Assembly (NCBI RefSeq): GCF_026341515.1
Contig: NZ_JAPEOK010000001.1
Coordinates: 4,216,001 to 4,280,000 of the forward strand
DNA: 64,000 nt
Direction of reading: 5' to 3'
Origin: Streptomyces sp. NBC_00878
GTDB lineage: Bacteria; Actinomycetota; Actinomycetes; Streptomycetales; Streptomycetaceae
The position numbers and the translations under genes are program-made. The notes under the pieces were generated by a model, which had not been told where the DNA came from, made no database searches, and saw only the letters and a list, made by a program, of their open reading frames with translations. Below are positions 18,070 through 27,390 of the stretch, piece after piece (position 1 is the stretch's first letter; each line of letters starts with the position of its first letter).

Positions 18070-18259
18070 ACTTTTCCGACGAGGTACTGCCGGGCCCGTT
18101 CCCAAGCCCCTCCAGAGCCCTCCAACACCGCTCATACGCCACCCGGCCTGCTCAGCCGAGACCCCCGACGAGCGGCGGAACGGCAGCAACCAAGACGACA
18201 GCAGCAAGAGGCCAGACCCAGCCCGCAGACCACGCAAAACCGTCAAGCAAGTCCTCTGC

Positions 18260-18302
18260 ATAGACACCGGGCCCACGCTCGAAATAGACACCGGGCCCAC
18301 GC
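18260..18302. repeat. 19-bp direct repeat
   Basis: ATAGACACCGGGCCCACGC at 18260-18278 and again at 18284-18302. Function unknown. Confidence 0.8.
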
Positions 18303-18571
18303 CCGCGTCACAGAGATGGGACTGGCCGCGCAGCCTCCAACTCGCAGCACATCGGCCCCAGGAGGCAACACCCAACTCATTGACATGGGCATGCCCGAAT
18401 GCTGGACTAGACCACATCTTTCGGGCGCCCTGAACCGCGGGCGCCGCCATGGCATTCCACTCGATCCACTCGATCACGCCCTGCCCAGAGCGCTCCTGAC
18501 CAGGGCGCTCCCAACCAGAACGCTCGATCAGGACCGTGGATCGGATCGCGGTCCTGCGGAGGGGAAATCGA

Positions 18572-20554
18572 ATGCGCGCAGGTACCTACCGTTTAGCCAC
18601 CATGCTGGCCGTCGTCACCCTACTCACCGGGGCAACGTCCGTCGCCGTATCGCCCCCAAACGCATATGCCGATGAGGACGCCATACGCAACCAGCCCGAC
18701 CGCGTCGCGCAGCAGATCGCCGACGGGCTCCAGGCCGCGCGGGAAGGCGCGGTCAGCCCGGGCGGGCTGGCCTTCGATCCGGCGCTGGCGCTGCTGCCGG
18801 CCGAGGTCCGACGCAAGGTCAATTTCGTTCAGGCCGACGTGGATCGGGGAGCCCGGGGCAAGATCCGGGCCGCACAGCGGGATGCCGGGCGGAGCGCGGG
18901 CGCGGCCGCAGAGGCGTACGGCGAGAAGGAGCCCGCGGGCGCGCTCGGCGTCAACGACACCGTGCCGACCGCCGAGCACATCGCCGGCTTCGGCACCGGC
19001 GGCCACCAGAACTCCGTGGTCGGCATCACCGGCGACCTCGCCGAGGACCCGAACATCCCCACCCTGCCCGCCGGTGCCGAGGACAACGGGGCCATCCCCC
19101 TGGCGTTCGACACCGGTCTGTCCGGCACTCGGAAGGCCCTCAAGACCACCGGCGTCATCGGTGACGGACCGCACGGCAGCGCCGGTGACGGTCGCGGTGA
19201 CTTCGACTTCTACAAGGTCTCCGGAGTGCCGGCCGGGGTACCCCTCACGGTCGACGTGGGCGCCCAGGGTGACTTCAACGCGATCGTGCGGATGTACGAC
19301 GCGAACGGGGGCACCGTGTACTGGGCCGACAACCCGGTCAGCGGGAGCGTCTCGGTGAACGCGCAGCTTCCCACCACCGGGGACTACTACCTCATGGTGA
19401 GTGGATCCGGGCCGAACTTCGGATCGCCCACCGACCCGAACGACTCCGCCAGCGGCACCGGCGCGGGCTCCGAGGGCGCGTACGGCCTCAAACTCTCCAC
19501 CGAGGGCGGGGGCGGCGACCAGGACGTCTTCGGCGTCGATCTCAAGGCCGGCGACGTCGTCGGCGCCACGGTCACCGGCAACGGACACCAGCTGTCCTTC
19601 TACGACGCCGACGGCACGGAGCTCATGGGCTCGGCCGTCGACACAAGCGGAACCTACGCCTCGGCGTCGCCCCTGCCCGGCGGAGGCAACGCCACCGTCG
19701 ACCTGGTGGCGCCGCGCGCCGGCCGGTACTACGTCGCCGTGAGCGACGGCGTCGGCGCCTACCGTGCCGCTCTCGAGGCCTACCGCCCCGGCACCGAACT
19801 GGAGCGGCAGGGCACCGTCCAGACGGTCTTCCTCGACTTCGACGGCGCTCGTGTCAACACCTCGATCTTCGGCGGCGCCGGCGCGCAACGCGATCTGTCA
19901 CCGATGTCGGCCTTCCTGCCGGGCTGGGGGCTCACCGCCGATGACGAGGACAAGGTCATCGACGCCGTCGTGGCCTCGGTCAAGGAGAACATCGCCGCCG
20001 ACCTGGCCGCGAAAGGCACCAACCCGCGCTTCGCCGTCAGGATCCTGAACAGCCGTGACCACGCGGACCCGTTCGGGCGGCCCAATGTCAGCCGTGTCGT
20101 CGTCGGCGGCAGCATCGCCGAGTCCGGCATCCCGACCATCGGCATCGCCTCCTCGATCGACCCCGGCAACTACGGCCACGAGGACACCGCACTCGTCCTG
20201 CTCGACCTGCTCAGCGCGGCCGCGCCCAACCCGAACTCGCTCAACTCCTATCTGGGACCGCAGAGCGACAAGATCGGCTTCATCGGCCGGGGCGTCGGGA
20301 ACATCGTCACGCACGAGGTGGGGCACTACTCGGGCAGCTGGCACACCGACCAGTTCAACGACACCGCGAACCTGATGGATCAGGGCGGCAACATCGCCCA
20401 GATGCTCGGCGTCGGAGCGGACAGGGTCGGCGGTACGGCGGACGACGTCGACGTCGACTTCACCACCGACTCGTACACCCGGCAGGAACCGTTCACCGGC
20501 TTCGAGGACACCCTCGTCAAGACCGCCTGGGCCTACAGCCGCGGTCGCGGCTGA
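18572..20554 (+). CDS. Secreted metzincin-like metalloprotease with pre-peptidase domain
   Basis: 660 aa. ATG at 18572 chosen for GGAGGGG upstream. A Sec signal peptide (basic MRAGTYR, hydrophobic core, cleavage near AYA-DE at about 34) marks export. Residues about 195-310 and 310-400 look like PPC-type beta domains. The zinc motif HEVGHYSGSWH at about 581-591 fits HExxHxxGxxH of metzincins, and NLMDQGG soon after supplies a Met-turn. The N-terminal 35-120 region is probably a propeptide. It is flanked by a terminator and no immunity or partner gene. Likely an extracellular protease; the substrate is unknown. Confidence 0.85.
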   Translation: MRAGTYRLATMLAVVTLLTGATSVAVSPPNAYADEDAIRNQPDRVAQQIADGLQAAREGAVSPGGLAFDPALALLPAEVRRKVNFVQADVDRGARGKIRAAQRDAGRSAGAAAEAYGEKEPAGALGVNDTVPTAEHIAGFGTGGHQNSVVGITGDLAEDPNIPTLPAGAEDNGAIPLAFDTGLSGTRKALKTTGVIGDGPHGSAGDGRGDFDFYKVSGVPAGVPLTVDVGAQGDFNAIVRMYDANGGTVYWADNPVSGSVSVNAQLPTTGDYYLMVSGSGPNFGSPTDPNDSASGTGAGSEGAYGLKLSTEGGGGDQDVFGVDLKAGDVVGATVTGNGHQLSFYDADGTELMGSAVDTSGTYASASPLPGGGNATVDLVAPRAGRYYVAVSDGVGAYRAALEAYRPGTELERQGTVQTVFLDFDGARVNTSIFGGAGAQRDLSPMSAFLPGWGLTADDEDKVIDAVVASVKENIAADLAAKGTNPRFAVRILNSRDHADPFGRPNVSRVVVGGSIAESGIPTIGIASSIDPGNYGHEDTALVLLDLLSAAAPNPNSLNSYLGPQSDKIGFIGRGVGNIVTHEVGHYSGSWHTDQFNDTANLMDQGGNIAQMLGVGADRVGGTADDVDVDFTTDSYTRQEPFTGFEDTLVKTAWAYSRGRG

Positions 20555-20571
20555 GCGCAGGAGCGGGAGGA

Positions 20572-20612
20572 GCGGAGGAGGCCGAGAGCGCGCGTCTCTC
20601 GGCCTCCTCCGC
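20572..20612. terminator. Terminator with 17-bp perfect stem
   Basis: GCGGAGGAGGCCGAGAG pairs perfectly with 20596-20612 between convergent genes (protease and ppx). Confidence 0.85.
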
Positions 20613-20656
20613 ACGCTGCTCATGACCGGAGGCCGCTCTGCGTCGCCGCAGGTCAG

Positions 20657-21634
20657 TCAGTTCCCGTCTCCTTGCTTACCTGCCTCGGCCTCTTCCGCCA
20701 CCTTGAAGGCGATGCCGTCCAGGATGTCGTGTTCGCTGACGACCACCTCGTCCGCGCCGATCCGCTCCATGACAGCGAGCAGTACGAGGGCGCCCGCGCC
20801 GATGACGTCGACGCGGCCCGGGTGCATGGAGGGGATCGCGGCGCGTTGGGCGTGGGTGGAGGAGAGCAGCTGCTCGGTGATCTCACGGACGCGGTCGTAG
20901 GAGACCCGGGAGTGGTGGATGGCCTCGGAGTCGTACTCCGGAAGGTCCTGGGCGATCGCCGAGATGGTCGTGACGGATCCGGCGAGCCCGACGAGCGTAC
21001 GGGCCTCGCGCAGCGGCACGGTCTCCTCGGCGAGGTCGAGGGCCGCCTCGATGTCGGCGCGGATCGCCTCGATCTGCTCCGGGGTCGGTGGGTCGCTGAC
21101 CACGCCGTCGTGCACGAGGTGCCGTTCCGTCATCCGTACGCAGCCGATGTCGACCGAGCGGGCGGCGCGGACGTGGTCGTCGCCGACGACGCACTCCGTG
21201 GAGCCGCCGCCGATGTCCACCACGAGGTAGGGCTTTGCGAGCTCGTCGCGGCCCTTCAGTTCCCTGGTGGCTCCCGTGAACGAGAACTCCGCCTCCTGGT
21301 CGCCCGAGATGACCTCGGGCTCGACGCCCAGGATGTCGAGGACGCCGCGTACGAACTCGTCGCGGTTCTCGGCGTCGCGGGAGGCGGAGGTCGCCACGAA
21401 GCGCAGTCGTTCCGCGCCGTGTTCCTTGACGATCGTCGCGTACTCGCGGCAGGCCGCGAAGGTCCGCTCCAGGGCGTCCGGGGCGAGGCGGCCTGTGCGG
21501 TCGACGCCCTGGCCCAGGCGGACGATCGTCATCCGGCGGTCCAGGTCGACGAGTTCGCCCGTCTTCGGATCCACGTCCGCGACGAGCAGGCGGATCGAGT
21601 TGGTACCGCAGTCGATGGCGGCGACGCGAGTCAT
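20657..21634 (-). CDS. ppx: Exopolyphosphatase / Ppx-GppA family phosphatase
   Basis: 325 aa, ATG at 21634 behind GAGGAG. It hydrolyses terminal phosphate of polyphosphate or pppGpp. The ASKHA fold is shown by AAIDCGTNSIRLLVADV (phosphate 1), VVDIGGGSTECVVG (phosphate 2) and GLAGSVTTISAI. It is the short actinobacterial form without the C-terminal HD domain. It is last in the minus-strand block eno, divIC, DUF501, ppx. Confidence 0.9.
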   Translation of the reverse strand: MTRVAAIDCGTNSIRLLVADVDPKTGELVDLDRRMTIVRLGQGVDRTGRLAPDALERTFAACREYATIVKEHGAERLRFVATSASRDAENRDEFVRGVLDILGVEPEVISGDQEAEFSFTGATRELKGRDELAKPYLVVDIGGGSTECVVGDDHVRAARSVDIGCVRMTERHLVHDGVVSDPPTPEQIEAIRADIEAALDLAEETVPLREARTLVGLAGSVTTISAIAQDLPEYDSEAIHHSRVSYDRVREITEQLLSSTHAQRAAIPSMHPGRVDVIGAGALVLLAVMERIGADEVVVSEHDILDGIAFKVAEEAEAGKQGDGN

Positions 21635-21682
21635 GAGTGGTGATCTCCTCGTTGGCGATCGTTGCGGGGGGCATCTGGGGCG

Positions 21683-21915
21683 TTTTCTCGCCCCCGCCGC
21701 CCCTACCCTCCCCCACTCTCGACTTCGCTCGAGCGGGGGGACCCCCATCGTCCCTTTCTGGGGGCTCCGCCCCCAGACCCCCGTATCGCGCTGAACGCGC
21801 TCGTCCTCAAACGCCGGACGGGCTACCAGTCAGCCCCTCCGGCGTTTGAGGAGCGGGGGTTCGGGGGCAGCGCCTCCGAGGCAGGGACGGGAATGGGTAG
21901 GGGCGGCGGGGGCGA
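21683..21915. repeat. Composite repeat: split hairpin arms around a palindrome
   Basis: 21688-21708 and 21895-21915 are perfect 21-bp inverted repeats of the same GCC-rich arm found at 16164. Between them lie the common loop (ACTCTCGACTTCGCTCGA at about 21714), a GGGGGCTCCGCCCCC hairpin and the palindrome at 21804-21852. It looks like the 16164 element opened by insertion of a 4208-type element. Confidence 0.65.
21804..21852. terminator. Second copy of the 22-bp CAAACGCCGGA palindrome
   Basis: Same palindrome as at 4208-4256 with one arm mismatch (GACGGGCT against AGCCCCTC). It lies between ppx and DUF501 genes on the minus strand, so it may split this block into two transcripts. Confidence 0.75.
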
Positions 21916-21918
21916 AAT

Positions 21919-22440
21919 TCACCCCTCGGCCGACACCACGCACGCCCCCTTGCGCCACCACTCCGGCAGCATCTCGATCGCCTCGTCGCCCAGGGGGTTC
22001 ACCCCCGGACCCGCGGCCAGGGAGTGTGCGACCAGCACGTGCAGACACTTCACCCGGTCCGGCATACCGCCCGCGCTCGGGAAGCCTTCGAGGACCTCGA
22101 TGGAGTCGCGCCGGGCGATGTAGTCCTCGTGCGCCGCACGGTACGCGTCCGCCAGCTTCGGATCCCTGGCGAGCCGGTCCGTCATCTCCTTCATGACGCC
22201 GTTCGCCTCCAGCGTGCCGATGGCGGAAGCCGCACGCGGACACGTCAAGTAGTACGTCGTCGGGAAAGGGGTCCCGTCCGGCAGCCGCGGAGCCGTCTCG
22301 ACGACGTCCGGCTGCCCGCACGGACAGCGGTGCGCGATCGCGCGCAACCCGCGCGGCGGCCGCCCGAGCTGCTGCTTGAAGGCCTCGACGTCCTCGTCGG
22401 TCGGCTCGGTGCGCGGGGTGGGCGGCGGGGGCGTTTCCAT
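21919..22440 (-). CDS. DUF501 domain protein
   Basis: 173 aa. An N-terminal Pro/Thr-rich 20 residues precede the DUF501 fold, with conserved RPPRGLRAIAHRCPCGQPDV and PTTYYLTCPRA motifs (cysteines in CPCG and TCPR could bind metal) and HVLVAHSLAAGPGVNPLGDE. The function is unknown, but the gene constantly sits between divIC and ppx in actinobacteria, as here. Confidence 0.88.
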   Translation of the reverse strand: METPPPPTPRTEPTDEDVEAFKQQLGRPPRGLRAIAHRCPCGQPDVVETAPRLPDGTPFPTTYYLTCPRAASAIGTLEANGVMKEMTDRLARDPKLADAYRAAHEDYIARRDSIEVLEGFPSAGGMPDRVKCLHVLVAHSLAAGPGVNPLGDEAIEMLPEWWRKGACVVSAEG

Positions 22441-22475
22441 GCCTGTGCGTAAGTCTCTCTAGTCAGTTCACTTGT

Positions 22476-22563
22476 GGATCAGTGGCGGATCAGTGGCGGA
22501 TCAGTCGTGGATCAGTCGTGGATCGCTGGTCGATCAGTGGTTGATCAGGCGTTGATCGCGTGT
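22476..22563. repeat. Eight 11-bp tandem repeats (GGATCAGTxGx)
   Basis: Strict 11-bp period from 22476: two GGATCAGTGGC, two GGATCAGTCGT, then four decaying copies. One unit per DNA turn puts the GATC cores on one helix face. The array fills the space between DUF501 and divIC, ending three bases before the divIC stop. Confidence 0.9.
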
Positions 22564-22566
22564 GCG

Positions 22567-23043
22567 TCAGCCCTCGGCGGCGTCTGCCTTGTCGACGCCG
22601 TCCCAGACGTTGACGTACCAGGCCCGGTCGGCCGCCGTCTGATCCGTACGCGTCTTCTTCGCCGCGTCGGGGCCGATCACGATGTAGCCGGTCTCGCCCG
22701 GCATCACATAGTGCAGCCGCTCCCGGATGCGCTGCTCGGCGTACGCGTCGTCCTGCCAGCGCGCCTTGAGGTCGCGCAACTGCTCGACCCGCTGGCGGGC
22801 CTGCTCCCGCTGCCGCTGAAGGTCGGCGACCTCGGCGCGCTGGGAGACGTACTGCCTTATCGGATAGGCGAGGGCCACCACGAGCGAGCACAGGACCAGG
22901 GCGAGCAGTGCCGCCCGGCCGGTCAGGCGCGAGCGGCGGGCCTGGCGCTTGGTCTGCGAGCGGTAGACACGGGCGGCGGTCTGCTCACCGAGCAGCCGCA
23001 GCCTGGTCGAGGTGGAGAACCGGTCGCGGTCCTTCACGGCCAT
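22567..23043 (-). CDS. divIC: Septum formation initiator DivIC/FtsB
   Basis: 158 aa bitopic division protein. A basic cytosolic N-terminus (about 1-43), one transmembrane helix (about 44-65), then a periplasmic coiled coil (RAEVADLQRQREQARQRVEQ, about 70-95) and the conserved ERLHYVMPGETGYIVIG tail. It joins FtsL and FtsQ at the septum. Located directly after eno, as in most actinobacteria. Confidence 0.9.
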   Translation of the reverse strand: MAVKDRDRFSTSTRLRLLGEQTAARVYRSQTKRQARRSRLTGRAALLALVLCSLVVALAYPIRQYVSQRAEVADLQRQREQARQRVEQLRDLKARWQDDAYAEQRIRERLHYVMPGETGYIVIGPDAAKKTRTDQTAADRAWYVNVWDGVDKADAAEG

Positions 23044-23157
23044 CTGTCCCGCCTCCCCGGTACAAGCCCGTCGAGTCCATCGCGCCCGCCCATCAAGTCC
23101 GACGCGTCCGTCGAGTCCGACGCGTGCGTCGGGCCCGTCATGTCCGGCGCGCCATCA

Positions 23158-23210
23158 CGTACGTACGTCCCCGCACACGGTACGGGACCGAGTACGGGGA
23201 CGTACGTACG
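23158..23210 (-). terminator. Terminator after eno
   Basis: CGTACGTACGTCCCCG (23158-23173) is perfectly complementary to 23195-23210, with an inner 21-nt loop. It is 31 bp beyond the eno stop, so divIC may have its own promoter in 23044-23157, a stretch of degenerate GTCCGACGCGT repeats. Confidence 0.75.
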
Positions 23211-23240
23211 ACGCTTCCTACGAAGACGGAGCCCGAGGGC

Positions 23241-24608
<1,368 letters not shown>

Positions 24609-24690
24609 CTAACCGGCTGCCGGGGTTCGGCCAGCCCTCGACCGCCTCCTGGACAGAACCGAGAGTAAATTGTTTCCGAACGGAACAAAC

Positions 24691-24796
24691 CGAGGAGGCG
24701 AGAGGCGAACGAGAGACGAGAGGGAAGAGAACGAGAAGAGAGGGCGGGAGGCGAGGGCGGGAAGAGGGAGCGGGAAGGGAGCGGGAACGAAAAAAG
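24691..24796. other. 106-bp polypurine tract
   Basis: Almost unbroken purines on the plus strand (GAGAGACGAGAGGGAAGAGA and similar), so polypyrimidine in the transcribed minus strand. It lies between the rpfA terminator and the eno start. Upstream, TTCCG-AA-CGGAA at 24674-24685 is a small palindrome. The gap 24522-25039 holds this tract, the eno promoter region and the rpfA terminator; no gene. Confidence 0.7.
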
Positions 24797-24838
24797 CCCC
24801 GCCCCGGTGCGTACGGGGGAACACGCACCGGAGCGGGG
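24797..24838 (-). terminator. Rho-independent terminator after rpfA
   Basis: Read on the minus strand: CCCCGCTCCGGTGCGT, loop, ACGCACCGGGGCGGGG, then GCTTTTTT. One of the few canonical U-tract terminators here. Confidence 0.9.
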
Positions 24839-25039
24839 AGCCCGTGGGGGACGGGGGCGGCCCTCACGAGGCCTCCACTATGGGGGACACGGATGTGAGA
24901 GCGCTGTGGTTCAGCCGCAATCCGAATATGAACCCGGAGGTTGGGGGTTCGGAGTTCGGAGATCCAGCGACCGTAGATCCGGCCGAGGCTGAGCGGCCAA
25001 GGCCTCGGCCGGAGCGCGGCTGCCCGAAGGGCAGCGGTG

Positions 25040-25759
<720 letters not shown>

Positions 25760-25762
25760 TCA

Positions 25763-25970
25763 CCGACGCCTGCGAGGTGAGCTGTCGGGTTCGGGCCGAG
25801 TGAGTTGCCCGGCCGCGCGACACTGCTGTCACGCGGCTTAACCCCAAGCCGTACCTGGCCTCAACGACCGGGTCCGGCACTTACCTTGGGTCCCCCGCTC
25901 CTGCCTACGGCGCTTGACGCGACGACTGTTCCCGGACGGCCGTTGGCAGGATTCGGCGTTGCGACCGTCG
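25763..25970 (-). ncRNA. ydaO-type c-di-AMP riboswitch
   Basis: The minus-strand leader of the rpfA gene has the conserved blocks of ydaO riboswitches: CGCCGAATCCTGCC near the 5' end, GGCAGGAGCGGGGGACCCAA, TTGGGGTTAAGCCG, then GCCGGGCAACTC and CCCGAACCCGACAGCTCACC just before the gene. c-di-AMP binding turns such genes off, linking wall remodelling to osmotic or growth state. Ends are approximate. The remaining gap to 26195 probably holds the promoter. Confidence 0.88.
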
Positions 25971-26195
25971 GGGCTCACCAGTGGCGAGCGGTCACGACCG
26001 TAGACACGCGATCCGCCGAATTTCAAAGACGATCACGGTCGTTGAGATCCATCTCTCACTTTCACGAAACCGGACATTCATCGCGAACTGCCGCTGTTTT
26101 TCGCCCGATTCGACGCCTTGATCACACTTGGATCGCGGTCCGGGCCGCGACCCGGATGGCAGCCCGGGCCGTGGCCCCGACCGCCGCCCGGATCA

Positions 26196-27131
26196 CTACT
26201 TGGCCGCTACCGGCACAGCGTCGATGTCGAGGCTCTGACCGGGAAGGATGAAGTCCGGGTCGTCGCCGACGGCTTCCTTGTTCTCGGCGTAGAGCGCCCG
26301 CCATCCGCCCTCGATACCGAGGGAGTCGGCGATCCCCCAGAGACTGTCTCCGGAGCGCACGGTGTACGAGCCTTCGGCGGCGACGCGCGACTCGCTGTCG
26401 CTGGGCGAGGCATGCCGACCGGAAGAGTCGCCCGCGTCGGAGTCGGGGGCCTCCTCGTCGGCGCTGTCGCCACGGTGGCGGCCGGAGCCGGAACCGTCCG
26501 TCGCGGCGCTTTCGCTCGCGTCGGCCGAAGTATCGCCACTGCGGGACGACTTGTCCGAGTCGTCACTTTTCGTCGTACTGGGCGACGTGGACGACTTGGG
26601 TGACACGGACCCCTTGGGCGCCTCAGATGACCCGGATGAACCAGATGAACCTGATGTGTCTGACTTCGTCCCGTTGTTGCCGTCATCCATGCCCAAGCCG
26701 CTCGACGGGGTCGGGGAGTCGTCCGTGGCACCCGTGTCGACGTCGGCCGAGCCGGAGTTCTGCGTCAGACCGGCGACGAGGCCGCAGGTCGCCCAGGCGC
26801 TCGTGCCCTGGGCCGCGAGAACCTTCTCGGCGACGGCTATCTGCTGCGAGCGGCTGGCCTGGTCGGCACTCGGCGCGTAGTCGAGGCCGCCGTGCTTCTC
26901 CCACGTCACCTGGGTCATCTGGAGGCCGCCGTAGTAGCCGTTGCCGGAGTTCGCGCTCCACGAGCCGCCGCTCTCGCACTCCGCGATCGCGTCCCAGGTC
27001 GTACCGCTGGCGGCGCTCGCGCCGGTCGCGCCGAGCAGGGGGATCGCGATGGCCGATCCGGTCACGCCCGCCGCGACGAGGAGAGCCGGAGCCTGACGGG
27101 GGCGACGGTGACGACCGTTCCCGGAGAGCAT
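26196..27131 (-). CDS. Second Rpf/LysM secreted transglycosylase-like protein
   Basis: 311 aa. ATG at 27131 (MLSGNGRHRRPRQ) has GAAAGG upstream; the frame is open earlier but lacks a site. Signal peptide to about residue 42, Rpf domain ([27 protein letters not shown]) about 43-118, a 135-residue Ser/Asp/Gly-rich disordered linker, and a C-terminal LysM (YTVRSGDSLWGIADSLGI). A paralogue of the gene at 25040 with a much longer linker. No riboswitch is evident in its leader. Confidence 0.88.
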   Translation of the reverse strand: MLSGNGRHRRPRQAPALLVAAGVTGSAIAIPLLGATGASAASGTTWDAIAECESGGSWSANSGNGYYGGLQMTQVTWEKHGGLDYAPSADQASRSQQIAVAEKVLAAQGTSAWATCGLVAGLTQNSGSADVDTGATDDSPTPSSGLGMDDGNNGTKSDTSGSSGSSGSSEAPKGSVSPKSSTSPSTTKSDDSDKSSRSGDTSADASESAATDGSGSGRHRGDSADEEAPDSDAGDSSGRHASPSDSESRVAAEGSYTVRSGDSLWGIADSLGIEGGWRALYAENKEAVGDDPDFILPGQSLDIDAVPVAAK

Positions 27132-27241
27132 GCGGTTGCCTTTCGCGTGACAGCAGAGGACTGCGCACAGCGCGCGCACAGCGAGGGGCCGCGCGCTTGT
27201 GACTGCTGCGGCAGGTGGGACCGGCCGCATTGATGGGTGAA

Positions 27242-27300
27242 CGTATAGGCAGTCGAACTCTTGTCACAAGTCGATGCAGCGCAGATAACGTGAAGATCAC
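27242..27300 (-). promoter_or_regulatory. Candidate promoter and Crp-like site for second rpf gene
   Basis: On the minus strand TATACG (27247-27242) is a -10 with TTGTGA 16 bases upstream; further up, GTGATCTTCAC (27300-27290) is a short GTGA/TCAC palindrome. Crp control is known for rpfA of S. coelicolor; here the spacing differs from the Crp consensus, so the call is tentative. Confidence 0.35.
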
Positions 27301-27390
27301 AGAGTTGACGGAGTCTCATGTTCCGCCGAGGCGTCGGCTACTGTGCGCGGCTTTCTCATAGGCGCACAGTTGGCTCCGCCTTCCATGTCT

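Noticed and set aside
18054..18263. Small plus-strand frame starting MKNFTNFSDE
   Set aside because: Its start lies inside the Rex-like palindrome and composition after residue 10 is non-coding (Pro/Ser/Arg mixture).
22476..22563. Possible CRISPR array in the 11-bp repeats
   Set aside because: Repeats are contiguous without spacers and no cas genes exist.
24609..24824. Minus-strand frame over the polypurine tract
   Set aside because: Ser/Leu/Pro-only translation of a polypyrimidine strand; no start signal.
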